Below, one piece after another: positions 43,146-50,341 of a stretch of 57,182 bases of DNA (its first letter is position 1; each line of letters begins with the position of its first letter). The stretch is from Lentisphaerota bacterium. Lineage in GTDB: Bacteria > Verrucomicrobiota > Lentisphaeria > Victivallales > Victivallaceae. The position numbers and the translations under genes were made by a program. The notes beneath the pieces are model-generated. The model was not told the origin of the DNA and made no database searches. It saw only the letters and a program-made list of their open reading frames with translations. The stretch spans positions 1-57,182 of the forward strand of contig SUVV01000016.1 of NCBI GenBank assembly GCA_015061805.1. Reading direction: 5' to 3'.

Positions 43146-44258
43146 ATGAACAAAAATTTTGCAAGATTGCTTATCGGCTCCGGAGAATCTTCCCCGGAAA
43201 TACGCTATTTGACCGGAATATCCACTCCGGATGATTTCATCTGTCTTGAGTATTCCGGTTCCGTCACCGCGCTGATGTCCAAACTGGAGATATCCCGCGC
43301 CCGGCAGGTCGCCAAACCGGGAGTTTCTGTCCTGCCGGAGAGCGACTACGGAACCACCCGCTGTGAAATCATTTCAAAAGCCGCCGGAACAATGAAGGTA
43401 AAATCCTTTGAAGTTCCGCCGTCATTCCCGCTCGGCATTGCCGAAAAACTGCGTGCCGCCGGATTGACTCTCACAGTTTCCGAACGTCCATTCTGCCCCG
43501 GACGCATCAGCAAAACGCCGGAGGAAGTCGAACTCATCACCGCAAGTCAGCGCGCCGGAGAAGCCGGTTTCGCCCGCGCGGTGACCGTCCTGCAGGAAGC
43601 CTCGATCAGCAATTCCGGAGAAATTCTCTGGCAGAACACTCCGCTTACCAGCGAAATACTCCGTGCGGAAATCGATTGCGCCATCCTCAAATCCGGTTCT
43701 CTGCCGACCGGAACCATCTGTGCCGGCGCCATTCAATCATCCCAGCCGCACAACTGCGGCAGCGGCAAACTTTATGCCGCAGCTCCGATAGTCATGGATA
43801 TTTTCCCCCGCAATCCGGAAAGCGGATACTGGGGCGACCTCACCCGTACCGTGGTCAAAGGCAAAGCCCCGGCGATCGTAAAAAACGCCTATCTCGCGGT
43901 CAAAGATGCCAGAGATACGGTAAAAGAAAATATTTCACTCGGCGCAGATTGCGCCAAACTTCATAAACTTGCGGAAAAAATTCTGGACAAACACCGCTTT
44001 TTCACCGGAGTATCCGACGGGGAACCGTTCGGATTCTTTCACGGTCTCGGACACGGCGTCGGGCTGGAGATCCACGAAGCCCCCCGCCTCTCTCCGCGCA
44101 GTACCGAAAAACTGTCCGGCGGTGAAGTTTTCACCGTAGAACCCGGCGTCTACTACCGGGAATGGGGCGGCATCCGTCTGGAAGACCTCATATATCTCGC
44201 CCCTGACGGGACGGTAAACTGCCTGACTGAAGCGCCGGATTTTCTGGAGATCGACTGA
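43146..44258 (+). CDS. M24-family Xaa-Pro aminopeptidase
   Basis: A 370-residue pita-bread metallopeptidase: an N-terminal creatinase-like domain (about 1-120) and a catalytic domain (about 125-370). The five metal ligands are visible in VMDIFPRN (Asp), GDLTRTVV (Asp), HGLGHGVGLEIHE (His), TVEPGVYY (Glu) and IRLEDL (Glu). It should remove N-terminal residues before proline from cytoplasmic peptides. It is convergent with ybaK, eight bases away. Confidence 0.9.
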   Translation: MNKNFARLLIGSGESSPEIRYLTGISTPDDFICLEYSGSVTALMSKLEISRARQVAKPGVSVLPESDYGTTRCEIISKAAGTMKVKSFEVPPSFPLGIAEKLRAAGLTLTVSERPFCPGRISKTPEEVELITASQRAGEAGFARAVTVLQEASISNSGEILWQNTPLTSEILRAEIDCAILKSGSLPTGTICAGAIQSSQPHNCGSGKLYAAAPIVMDIFPRNPESGYWGDLTRTVVKGKAPAIVKNAYLAVKDARDTVKENISLGADCAKLHKLAEKILDKHRFFTGVSDGEPFGFFHGLGHGVGLEIHEAPRLSPRSTEKLSGGEVFTVEPGVYYREWGGIRLEDLIYLAPDGTVNCLTEAPDFLEID

Positions 44259-44266
44259 CCGGAAGG

Positions 44267-44743
44267 TCAATCTTTCACCAGATCGGTGAACTCGGCTCCG
44301 ATAAGTTCAGCAAGAGCCTCCGGATCAACTGCAACATTCAAACCGACTCTGCCGCCGGACACACAAATAGTCTCATAAAGAATCGCGGTTTCATCGATAA
44401 ACGTCGGAAAGTTCTTTTTCATACCGACCGGAGAGCATCCTCCATGGATATATCCGGTCAAACCCAACAGCTGCCGGGACGGTATCAGATCGATACTCTT
44501 TTTGCCGGATATTTTCGCGGCTTTTTTCAAATCAAGTTCAGCGCACGCCGGAACCACGAATACAAAATGTTCATGTTTAGGGTCTTCCGTCACCAGCGTT
44601 TTGAAAACCTCTTCCGGTGACCTGCCTATTTTCCGGGCGATGGACACTGCATCGATCATTCCGTCGGCAATTTCATATTCATACGCCTGAAACTCTACCC
44701 CGGCGCTCTCAATTATCCTTAAAGCATTCGTTTTCGTTGCCAT
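44267..44743 (-). CDS. ybaK: YbaK/ProRS-associated Cys-tRNA(Pro) deacylase
   Basis: A 158-residue single-domain editing protein. The family features are VFKTLVTEDPKHEHFVFVVP, AKISGKKSIDLIP and GYIHGGCSPVGMKKNFPTFID. It hydrolyses mischarged Cys-tRNA(Pro). The length is normal and the start has AAGGAG upstream. Confidence 0.92.
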   Translation of the reverse strand: MATKTNALRIIESAGVEFQAYEYEIADGMIDAVSIARKIGRSPEEVFKTLVTEDPKHEHFVFVVPACAELDLKKAAKISGKKSIDLIPSRQLLGLTGYIHGGCSPVGMKKNFPTFIDETAILYETICVSGGRVGLNVAVDPEALAELIGAEFTDLVKD

Positions 44744-44869
44744 AAAAACTCCTTATTACATCTCATCTAATGTATATTCAACCGGAGCGTTTGTCAAGTA
44801 TTTTTTTATCAGAATGTGCTGAAACAGCGCTTTTTACAAATTTTTTTCAATTTTATTTACAAAAGACTA

Positions 44870-44898
44870 TTGACATTTATCAATCCATGCAGTATGGT
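44870..44898 (+). promoter_or_regulatory. Promoter of the RRM protein gene
   Basis: TTGACA (44870-44875), 17 bases, TATGGT (44893-44898). It predicts a transcript start near 44905 and a leader of about 125 bases. Confidence 0.65.
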
Positions 44899-44904
44899 TT
44901 ATGA

Positions 44905-45029
44905 AAAGTCAATTTTTGGGTGGGTTGTGGTTTATACCGGTCAGCTTCGTCGTAAATGCCGGTAACGCCTGAACTTGACATCAACTGCAAGCCGTAAGGC
45001 GGCTGCATAAAGAAAGGATAAAAAAGGTA
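44905..45029 (+). promoter_or_regulatory. Structured 5' leader of the RRM protein gene
   Basis: TACCGG (44936-44941) pairs with CCGGTA (44960-44965), presenting TTCGTCGTAAATG in the loop. A second stem around GCAAGCCG/CGGCTGC lies near 44988-45007, and AAAGGA precedes the start. The loop core TCGTCGTAAA also occurs in the leader at 13917-13926. Long structured leaders are common for cold-induced RNA-binding proteins; the present role is inferred. Confidence 0.5.
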
Positions 45030-45284
45030 ATGAATATTTATGTAGGCAATTTGCCGTTCAGTACCAGTCAGGAAGAATTGCGCAGCATTTTTTCAGCGTT
45101 CGGAGAGGTCTCCGCTGTCCGTATCGTCAGCGATCGTGAAACCGGACGCCCCAAAGGGTTCGGTTTCGTCGACATGCCGAACGATGCTGAAGCCCGCAAC
45201 GCCATCGAAGCCCTCAACGGCAACGATATCGGCGGACGTAAAGCGGTCGTCAACGAAGCCCGTCCCCGGGAACCCCGGCGCTGA
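45030..45284 (+). CDS. Single-RRM RNA-binding protein
   Basis: An 84-residue protein that is nearly all RNA-recognition motif. RNP2 is IYVGNL (residues 3-8) and RNP1 is KGFGFVDM (about 42-49), with a short Arg/Pro tail ending EPRR. Such bacterial RRM proteins bind single-stranded RNA and are often cold-induced. The structured 125-base leader and the terminator right after it make it a single-gene unit, possibly self-regulated. Confidence 0.93.
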   Translation: MNIYVGNLPFSTSQEELRSIFSAFGEVSAVRIVSDRETGRPKGFGFVDMPNDAEARNAIEALNGNDIGGRKAVVNEARPREPRR

Positions 45285-45327
45285 TTTTCTGCCGGAGCCT
45301 TGACCTCCGCTGTCAATGCGAAGTTGC

Positions 45328-45371
45328 AAAAACATGGTTTTTCCCAGGAAAGCCATGTTTTTTCTTTTTTA
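45328..45371 (+). terminator. Terminator of the RRM protein gene
   Basis: AAAAACATGG pairs with CCATGTTTTTT around a 15-base middle region (45328-45363), followed by TTCTTTTTT. A strong, possibly bidirectional intrinsic terminator. Confidence 0.85.
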
Positions 45372-45374
45372 CCC

Positions 45375-45403
45375 TTGATTTTTACGCTCCGGCATTGTAT
45401 GTT
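45375..45403 (+). promoter_or_regulatory. Promoter of the candidate small RNA
   Basis: TTGATT (45375-45380), 17 bases, TATGTT (45398-45403). The predicted start coincides with the first base of the long stem at 45411. No open reading frame follows. Confidence 0.55.
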
Positions 45404-45410
45404 ATACACC

Positions 45411-45510
45411 AGAAAGCAGGTTTGTCTCGGAACAATTTTTTATACGGGTCCATCTTCGGGCTTATTGTACATCGTGTTGCCGCTGAGCATTACGCCTGCT
45501 TTCTTTTTTT
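45411..45510 (+). ncRNA. Candidate rod-like small RNA, about 100 nt
   Basis: AGAAAGCAGG (45411-45420) pairs perfectly with CCTGCTTTCT (45495-45504), and the stem runs straight into seven T (45504-45510). Inside, CTCGG/CCG-CTGAG, ACAAT/ATTGT and GGGTCC/GGGCTT can extend the rod toward a small loop. A promoter with 17-base spacing ends seven bases before it. The SRP RNA core (GGAA plus GCAG) is absent and it is too short for 6S RNA, so it is not a family I recognise. It is flanked by the RRM gene terminator and a family C repeat. Confidence 0.55.
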
Positions 45511-45518
45511 GTGTTCAC

Positions 45519-45696
45519 GGAGCGATCTCGCTGTGCCGGAGCGCGCCTTGCGGTCGTCGCCGCTCGGGTCGAGTACGCAAGTACACTCCCCTCGCGGACT
45601 CCTCGGCAAAACGCGCCCGGCTGTGCGAGATCGCTCCTGATTCCGGGCGGCTTGGTTTGCGCCAATCGTTGGGCTGAACGCCCAACAGGCGAAAGG
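45519..45696 (+). repeat. Family C nested palindrome, copy 2
   Basis: The outer arms GGAGCGATCTCGC (45519-45531) and GCGAGATCGCTCC are perfect complements and enclose GAGTAC-GCAA-GTACACTC. A distal hairpin GTTGGGC-TGAAC-GCCCAAC follows. Closely related to 13398-13576. Confidence 0.85.
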
Positions 45697-45864
45697 ATTT
45701 TCCGAAGCGCGCCTTGCGGCGTTCGATCCTCCAGTCACGTACTCCAGTACGCTCCTGTCGGCTCTCACTTGCAAAACACGCCCGGCTGTGCGAGATCGCT
45801 CCTGATTCCGGGCGGCTTGGTTTGCGCCAATCGCCGGACTGATCGTCCGGCAGGCGGATGGCGA
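45697..45864 (+). repeat. Family C nested palindrome, copy 3 (left arm missing)
   Basis: Directly follows copy 2. The outer left arm is replaced by TTCCG, but the right arm GCGAGATCGCTCC, the inner CGTAC-TCCA-GTACG hairpin and the distal hairpin (GCCGGAC...GTCCGGC) remain. Confidence 0.8.
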
Positions 45865-45867
45865 TGT

Positions 45868-45998
45868 GTTGGTTTGCACAGCAAACCAACGTGAAGCGCA
45901 GGATAAAGATCCTGCGTGAAGCATTGCTCCGCAATGTGAAGAGTTTGCCTGCGGCAAACGTGAAGCGCTCGCTTACGCGAGTTAAGGATATGATAACT
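45868..45998 (-). repeat. Family B hairpin string, copy 3
   Basis: Inverted relative to copies 1 and 2: stems GTTGGTTTG/CAAACCAAC, GCAGGAT/ATCCTGC, CATTGC/GCAATG, GTTTGCC/GGCAAAC and CTCGC/GCGAG separated by GTGAAG. It ends in GATATGATAA, the complement of the TTATCAT..C end of the other copies. Confidence 0.85.
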
Positions 45999-46045
45999 TT
46001 TTTATGAGATTTCGTGATGTCTGACAGCAGTGTGGTCTGCGCCAA

Positions 46046-46108
46046 TTGTGAAGAGTTTGCCTGCGGCAAACGTGAAGCGCTCGCTGGCGCGAGTAAGGAT
46101 ATGATAAC
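46046..46108 (-). repeat. Family B hairpin string, copy 4 (partial)
   Basis: Only the last two hairpins remain: GTTTGCC-type and CTCGC-TGGC-GCGAG, with the GTGAAG spacers and the GATATGATAA end. It lies about 60 bases before the 3' end of the convergent exonuclease gene. Confidence 0.75.
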
Positions 46109-46171
46109 TTTTATATGTACCGTTTACGCCTGACGACGACTCATAACTCCCGTTGGGGAGCGGCGGATTTT

Positions 46172-46708
46172 TTACTGCTTCATCGCCGCTTTGAGGGCGA
46201 TTGACAATATCTGCAATGTCCACTCCACGTCGGCATCTGCCCGGTGAGCCTGCATTGAATCATCTGATTCAAGTTGAAATATCGCCCGCAAACTCTGCAA
46301 TTTATATGACGGCAAATGGGGATGTGTGGTCTTGATCAAACGCAAAGTGTCCAGAGTTTTCCCCTTCCACAACGGCAGTCCGGTTCGGTTCAAACTCTCC
46401 TGCAGAAATCCGAGGTCAAACCGGGCATTGTGAGCCACCAGCGTGGAGCCCGACGCAAACTCAATGAAATCCCGCCCCGCCCGGGCAAATACCGGAGCAG
46501 AAGCCACTAATTCATCGGTAATGTGATGCACCGCCACCACGCCAGCCGGAATACTCCTGCCCGGATTGATGAAACTTGCCCAGCGGGAAACCGTCCCATC
46601 CCGGTCGATCCTGACTGCGGCAATCTGCACGATCCGGTCATTGACCGGACTCATTCCGGTTGTTTCAACATCAAAGACCGTAAAGGGTCCAAGCTCAAAC
46701 CACTCCAT
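46172..46708 (-). CDS. DnaQ-like 3'-5' exonuclease
   Basis: A 178-residue DEDDh exonuclease. Motif I is FDVETTGMSP, motif II is VAHNARFDLGFL and motif III is AHRADADVEWT. It resembles the epsilon proofreading subunit but lacks the C-terminal tail that binds polymerase, so it may be a stand-alone exonuclease. The start at 46708 is preferred over 46750, which overlaps galE. It is the last gene of a run with galE and xseB. Confidence 0.88.
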   Translation of the reverse strand: MEWFELGPFTVFDVETTGMSPVNDRIVQIAAVRIDRDGTVSRWASFINPGRSIPAGVVAVHHITDELVASAPVFARAGRDFIEFASGSTLVAHNARFDLGFLQESLNRTGLPLWKGKTLDTLRLIKTTHPHLPSYKLQSLRAIFQLESDDSMQAHRADADVEWTLQILSIALKAAMKQ

Positions 46709-46733
46709 AACTATTCCCCACTCCGTATCACGA

Positions 46734-47708
46734 TCATTCGGCGTAGCCATCGGGATTGGCGAGCTGCCACTTCCACGCGGACTCGATTATAGCGGAAACA
46801 TTTTCAAATTCCGGTTTCCACTCCAGAATCTTCCTCGCCCGTCCGCTGCCTGCGATCAGTCGCGGCGGATCTCCCGGACGGCGGGGGACGATTTCAAAAT
46901 TAAGTTTTTTTCCGGTTACTTCTTCGGCGGCGCGAATGATTTCAAAAACCGACAAACCGTTGCCGGTTCCCAAATTATAATATCCGCTCTCCTTGGCATA
47001 CAGCGCCTTTTCATGAGCCTGCGCCAAATCCAGAATATGAATGTAATCACGGATACAGCTGCCGTCCGGGGTATCGTAATCATCGCCGAAAAGCATAAAT
47101 TTATCCCGCTTGCCCCGGATGGTCTGCAGCACCAGCGGAATAAGATGAGATTCCGGGCGGTGATCTTCGCCATGGATATCGGTAGCACCGGCGGCATTGA
47201 AATAGCGCAATGCGGCATATTTCAAACCATAGATCTCGCTGTACCATTGCAGGACCTTTTCAAAACAGAGTTTGGATTCACCGTAAGGGTTGATCGGCTT
47301 CTGGGAACTTTCTTCAGTGATCGGCACACTTTCCGGTATTCCGAATGTCGCAGCGGTTGAGGAAAACACAAACGACTTAACTCCGCTTTCCACAGCCGCA
47401 TCCGCCAGGTTTATGGCATTGGCAAGGTTGTTGCGGAAATATTTGGATGGATTCTGCATGGACTCTCCGACCAGCGAAAACGCGGCGAAGTGCATGACAG
47501 CATCAAATTTTTCTCTCTTGCAAAGGTCGATCAGTTCATCACGTTCAGCGAGATCACCTTTGATAAATTTTGCTCTGGGATCGACTGCGTCCCGATGTCC
47601 GGTGAAAAGTGCATCAAGCACAGTCACTTCGTAATCACGATCAAGCAGATACTCGGCACAGGCGCTTCCGATATAACCGGCGCCTCCGGCAACAAGAATT
47701 TTTTTCAT
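46734..47708 (-). CDS. galE: UDP-glucose 4-epimerase GalE
   Basis: A 324-residue short-chain dehydrogenase-fold epimerase. The NAD motif GGAGYIGS is at the N-terminus, the catalytic Ser-Tyr-Lys set is in FSSTAATFG and NPYGESK, and RDYIHILDLAQAH is typical of GalE. It interconverts UDP-glucose and UDP-galactose for envelope glycans or galactose use. The ATG at 47708 has AAGG nine bases upstream; a GTG one codon earlier is less likely. It lies 12 bases after xseB. Confidence 0.95.
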   Translation of the reverse strand: MKKILVAGGAGYIGSACAEYLLDRDYEVTVLDALFTGHRDAVDPRAKFIKGDLAERDELIDLCKREKFDAVMHFAAFSLVGESMQNPSKYFRNNLANAINLADAAVESGVKSFVFSSTAATFGIPESVPITEESSQKPINPYGESKLCFEKVLQWYSEIYGLKYAALRYFNAAGATDIHGEDHRPESHLIPLVLQTIRGKRDKFMLFGDDYDTPDGSCIRDYIHILDLAQAHEKALYAKESGYYNLGTGNGLSVFEIIRAAEEVTGKKLNFEIVPRRPGDPPRLIAGSGRARKILEWKPEFENVSAIIESAWKWQLANPDGYAE

Positions 47709-47720
47709 CACATCTGACCT

Positions 47721-48017
47721 TCAAAATGGAATATTTTCCTGACTCGCGGAAATACTGCGGGAATTTTCCATTGCCGAAGCACTTTCCGGAACGAAATCCT
47801 GCCACACCCCATTACTGCCGTCATCTTTGGAAAGCAGCGTTATCTTACGTTCAAACTGATCGAGTTTACTGCGGCAGAATCCGGCAAGTTTGCGGCCGCG
47901 TTCAAATCCGCTGACCAGTTCATCCAGCGAAAGGCGGCCGGTTTCCATTTTGGAGACCAGCGCTTCCAATTCCGCGATAGCATTTTCAAAAGAAAGTTCT
48001 TCAAGCGGCTTATCCAT
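47721..48017 (-). CDS. xseB: Exodeoxyribonuclease VII small subunit
   Basis: A 98-residue helical protein. The core LSFENAIAELEALVSKMETG and LSLDELVSGFERGRKLAGFC is diagnostic for XseB; the tail is longer than usual and rich in Ser/Glu/Asn. It needs the large subunit XseA, which is not in this window. The start at 48017 has AGGAG six bases upstream. Confidence 0.9.
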   Translation of the reverse strand: MDKPLEELSFENAIAELEALVSKMETGRLSLDELVSGFERGRKLAGFCRSKLDQFERKITLLSKDDGSNGVWQDFVPESASAMENSRSISASQENIPF

Positions 48018-48098
48018 TTTCATCTCCTGTTTTCCTCACAAATATACATCGCGGCAAACCTCATTGCGACCTGCCTTGAAGCATAAGCAGAATAAAAA

Positions 48099-49277
48099 TC
48101 ACTTATCAGTCAGATATTCCGTAAAATCGGCTCCGGCAGGAAGTTTTTTCAGATTCGGATGATCGGGCAGCGGAGTTGCGGCATTTCCGGAAGCAAGAAT
48201 GATCCCGCCACGATCCATAAATTCCTTCAACTTCTCCCAGCGTGCTCCTCTGCTGAAAAAATTGCGGTTGTTTTCGGCTATTCCGTCCGGCAGGATAAGA
48301 GCATCGATATGGTTGAGTTCACCATCGTCAACATTGGACAATGAGAAATATCTTACATCGATATGTTTTTGCCGTTCAAGTGCCATCGCCGCCTTGATCG
48401 GCTCATGCCCGATAATGGCTGCAGCACTCACGCCGACCCGGATCGGACGGCGGCTCTTGACCGGCTTCACCGGAGTAAGCTTCACTCCGCTTACGGCATA
48501 GATCGCGCCGACAGAAAGATCGGTTGTCGACTCCCGGTATTCCGGATGGTAACTGCTGGCGAGCACCTTGCCCTTGCCCAAAGTCCCATAAACTACTGCA
48601 GGCTGATCGAACATATTTCCTGCCGGTTTCCCATAGTAACTGATGGAATTTTTATAAACTCCGAGCACCTCTCCGGTACTGTCGGCATCCGGCTTACGTC
48701 CCGGACGGGGGATCGGACCGCTGGCATAAGTTACGACACGTTTTCCCGGCTTCACCCCCAGGATGGCGGCACCTCTTTCTGAAATTTCGATCTGGGTATT
48801 GCCGGAAGCTCCTCCGGAATTCGGAAGACGGATAAAGGGCAGCAGCCGCAGACGTTCCTTATGATTCAACGCACAGGTAAGTCCGGCGCAACTGCCAACG
48901 TAACCGCCGCCGTTTTTGACCCATTCCCGCAGAATTTTTATACCCTCCGGCTTCATCGAACCGTACTGACGGGTGGGATAGCCGCCGGGCATCAGGAGAA
49001 CGTCCACCGACTTCAATTTACCGTCCCGGATATCCTGTCCCGTAATAGTAACGAGTTCTGCCTGCGGTGAAAATTCAATCAATTTTGCCCAATGGAAAAC
49101 TCCGCCACCGGAACTGCCGCGATCGACATAAAGAGCAACGCGCAACTTCGGTTGCACAGAAGATGTTTTTTCTGCGGCTGCTTTTTCCACCGGAAACACC
49201 TGACAAGATGCCACTCCGAAAAGCGCGGCAAATGACAGCACCACTGCTGACAATCGGGATGAGAAAACTTTTTTCAT
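48099..49277 (-). CDS. GATase1-like (BPL_N-type) lipoprotein, tandem domain
   Basis: 392 residues with a lipoprotein signal ending in VASC. The first GATase1-like domain has LLMPGGYPTRQY, the elbow YVGSCAGLTC and a late ASSYHPEYRES. A second domain (about 285-392) has ILPDGIAENN and an elbow IILASGNAATP without cysteine. It shares order and key residues with the cytoplasmic protein at 18007-19053, so the pair are paralogues in different compartments. GAGG six bases upstream supports the start. It lies 81 bases upstream of xseB. Confidence 0.78.
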   Translation of the reverse strand: MKKVFSSRLSAVVLSFAALFGVASCQVFPVEKAAAEKTSSVQPKLRVALYVDRGSSGGGVFHWAKLIEFSPQAELVTITGQDIRDGKLKSVDVLLMPGGYPTRQYGSMKPEGIKILREWVKNGGGYVGSCAGLTCALNHKERLRLLPFIRLPNSGGASGNTQIEISERGAAILGVKPGKRVVTYASGPIPRPGRKPDADSTGEVLGVYKNSISYYGKPAGNMFDQPAVVYGTLGKGKVLASSYHPEYRESTTDLSVGAIYAVSGVKLTPVKPVKSRRPIRVGVSAAAIIGHEPIKAAMALERQKHIDVRYFSLSNVDDGELNHIDALILPDGIAENNRNFFSRGARWEKLKEFMDRGGIILASGNAATPLPDHPNLKKLPAGADFTEYLTDK

Positions 49278-49476
49278 AAAATACCTCTTTTTTTGAGTTG
49301 CGTTCAATAATTCTCACAATATAAAGTACCACGATTCAGCATAAATTACAAATAAAATATTTTCCATCACTCCGGAATTAACGTTTTTATTTATGAAAAA
49401 ATCCGCAGAATACTGTAAAAAAACCTGTCTTTGGTAAAATATTCCGTAATTTTTCTGAAATTTGCCTTCCGGATAC

Positions 49477-49522
49477 TTGAAACCGGAATAAAGAAGTTTA
49501 TATTATAAATGAGATTCATTAT
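49477..49522 (+). promoter_or_regulatory. Promoter with Fur/PerR-type box
   Basis: TTGAAA (49477-49482), 18 bases, TATTAT (49501-49506). The imperfect palindrome ATAAATGA-GAT-TCATTAT starts in the -10 box and covers the predicted start. Its half-sites resemble Fur-superfamily boxes, and the first gene downstream encodes such a regulator. Confidence 0.65.
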
Positions 49523-49549
49523 CACTTACAATCACCGAGGAGGCATAAA

Positions 49550-49951
49550 ATGAAACGTTCCGTTCAACGCGAAGCGATACTTGACACCTTGCGCTCTCTC
49601 AAAACCCATCCCACCGCCGAAGAACTTTATTCTCTGCTGCGGCCATCGATGCCCAATATCAGCCTTGCCACCGTATACCGGAATCTGGAACAATTTTCCC
49701 GCGCCGGAATAATTTTGAAACTGGATTGCGGCGGCGAACTCAAACGTTTCGATGGAAACACCGACATCCATCCGCATCTGCGCTGCAGCACCTGCGGAGC
49801 CGTTTCCGATGTGGAACACTCAAAAATCGACAAACTGCAGAAAGAATTGATCGACATGCTCCCGGAACTGGATTGCCGGACTTTGAGTCTGGAGTTCTGC
49901 GGATTGTGCAAAAATTGTCAACACCAAAACAAAGAGGAGGTCTTTATATGA
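49550..49951 (+). CDS. perR: PerR/Fur-family peroxide-sensing repressor
   Basis: A 133-residue metal-dependent regulator. The winged helix includes HPTAEELYSLLR and ISLATVYRNLEQFSRAG; the metal region has RFDGNTDIHPHLRC with the Asp/His ligands, and two zinc-binding pairs, CSTC and CGLC. It is short at the N-terminus, as in PerR. Its genes downstream (superoxide reductase, flavodiiron protein, rubredoxin) and the Fur-type box in its own promoter make PerR-like autoregulated control likely; Fur or Zur identity cannot be excluded by sequence alone. Confidence 0.85.
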   Translation: MKRSVQREAILDTLRSLKTHPTAEELYSLLRPSMPNISLATVYRNLEQFSRAGIILKLDCGGELKRFDGNTDIHPHLRCSTCGAVSDVEHSKIDKLQKELIDMLPELDCRTLSLEFCGLCKNCQHQNKEEVFI

Positions 49952-50331
49952 AAACCAATCAAATCTACCGCTGCGCTCACTGCAAACTGCAGATCGAAGT
50001 TCTGGTCGCCAATGAAAACATGCCGGTTCCACAGTGCTGCGGCGAAGCCATGCAGCTTCAGGAAGCCAACACCGTCGATGCCGCCAAAGAAAAACATGTC
50101 CCGGTCATCGAAGCCGACGGCAACGGCACTCTGGTCAAAGTCGGCAGCGTAACTCATCCGGCGACTCCGGAACACTTCATCGAATGGATCGAACTCATTT
50201 GCGGCAATCGGGTCTGCCGTGTTCAGTTGTCCCCGGCCGATGCTCCGCAGGCGCACTTTGCGGTTCCCTATTCTCCGGAACTCACTGCCCGTATCAGTTG
50301 CAATTTGCACGGTGTCTGGCAGAACAATTGA
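49948..50331 (+). CDS. dfx: Superoxide reductase, desulfoferrodoxin type
   Basis: 127 residues. The N-terminal desulforedoxin-like Fe centre has CAHC and CC (about residues 9-32). The catalytic non-haem iron site ligands are in EKHVPVIE, THPATPEHFIEWIEL and CNLHGVW, giving the usual His4-Cys arrangement. It reduces superoxide to peroxide using rubredoxin electrons, without making oxygen. The start overlaps the perR stop by four bases. The GGAGG-preceded ATG at 49948 is preferred over a longer out-of-context extension. Confidence 0.95.
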   Translation: MKTNQIYRCAHCKLQIEVLVANENMPVPQCCGEAMQLQEANTVDAAKEKHVPVIEADGNGTLVKVGSVTHPATPEHFIEWIELICGNRVCRVQLSPADAPQAHFAVPYSPELTARISCNLHGVWQNN

Positions 50332-50341
50332 GGCATAAAAC

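Noticed and set aside
45411-45510. Signal recognition particle RNA
   Set aside because: The size and rod shape fit, but the conserved GGAA/GCAG internal-loop sequence was not found.
45490-46069. Overlapping open frames of 125-184 codons in the repeat region
   Set aside because: They translate family B and C repeats in several frames and have no ribosome-binding sites.
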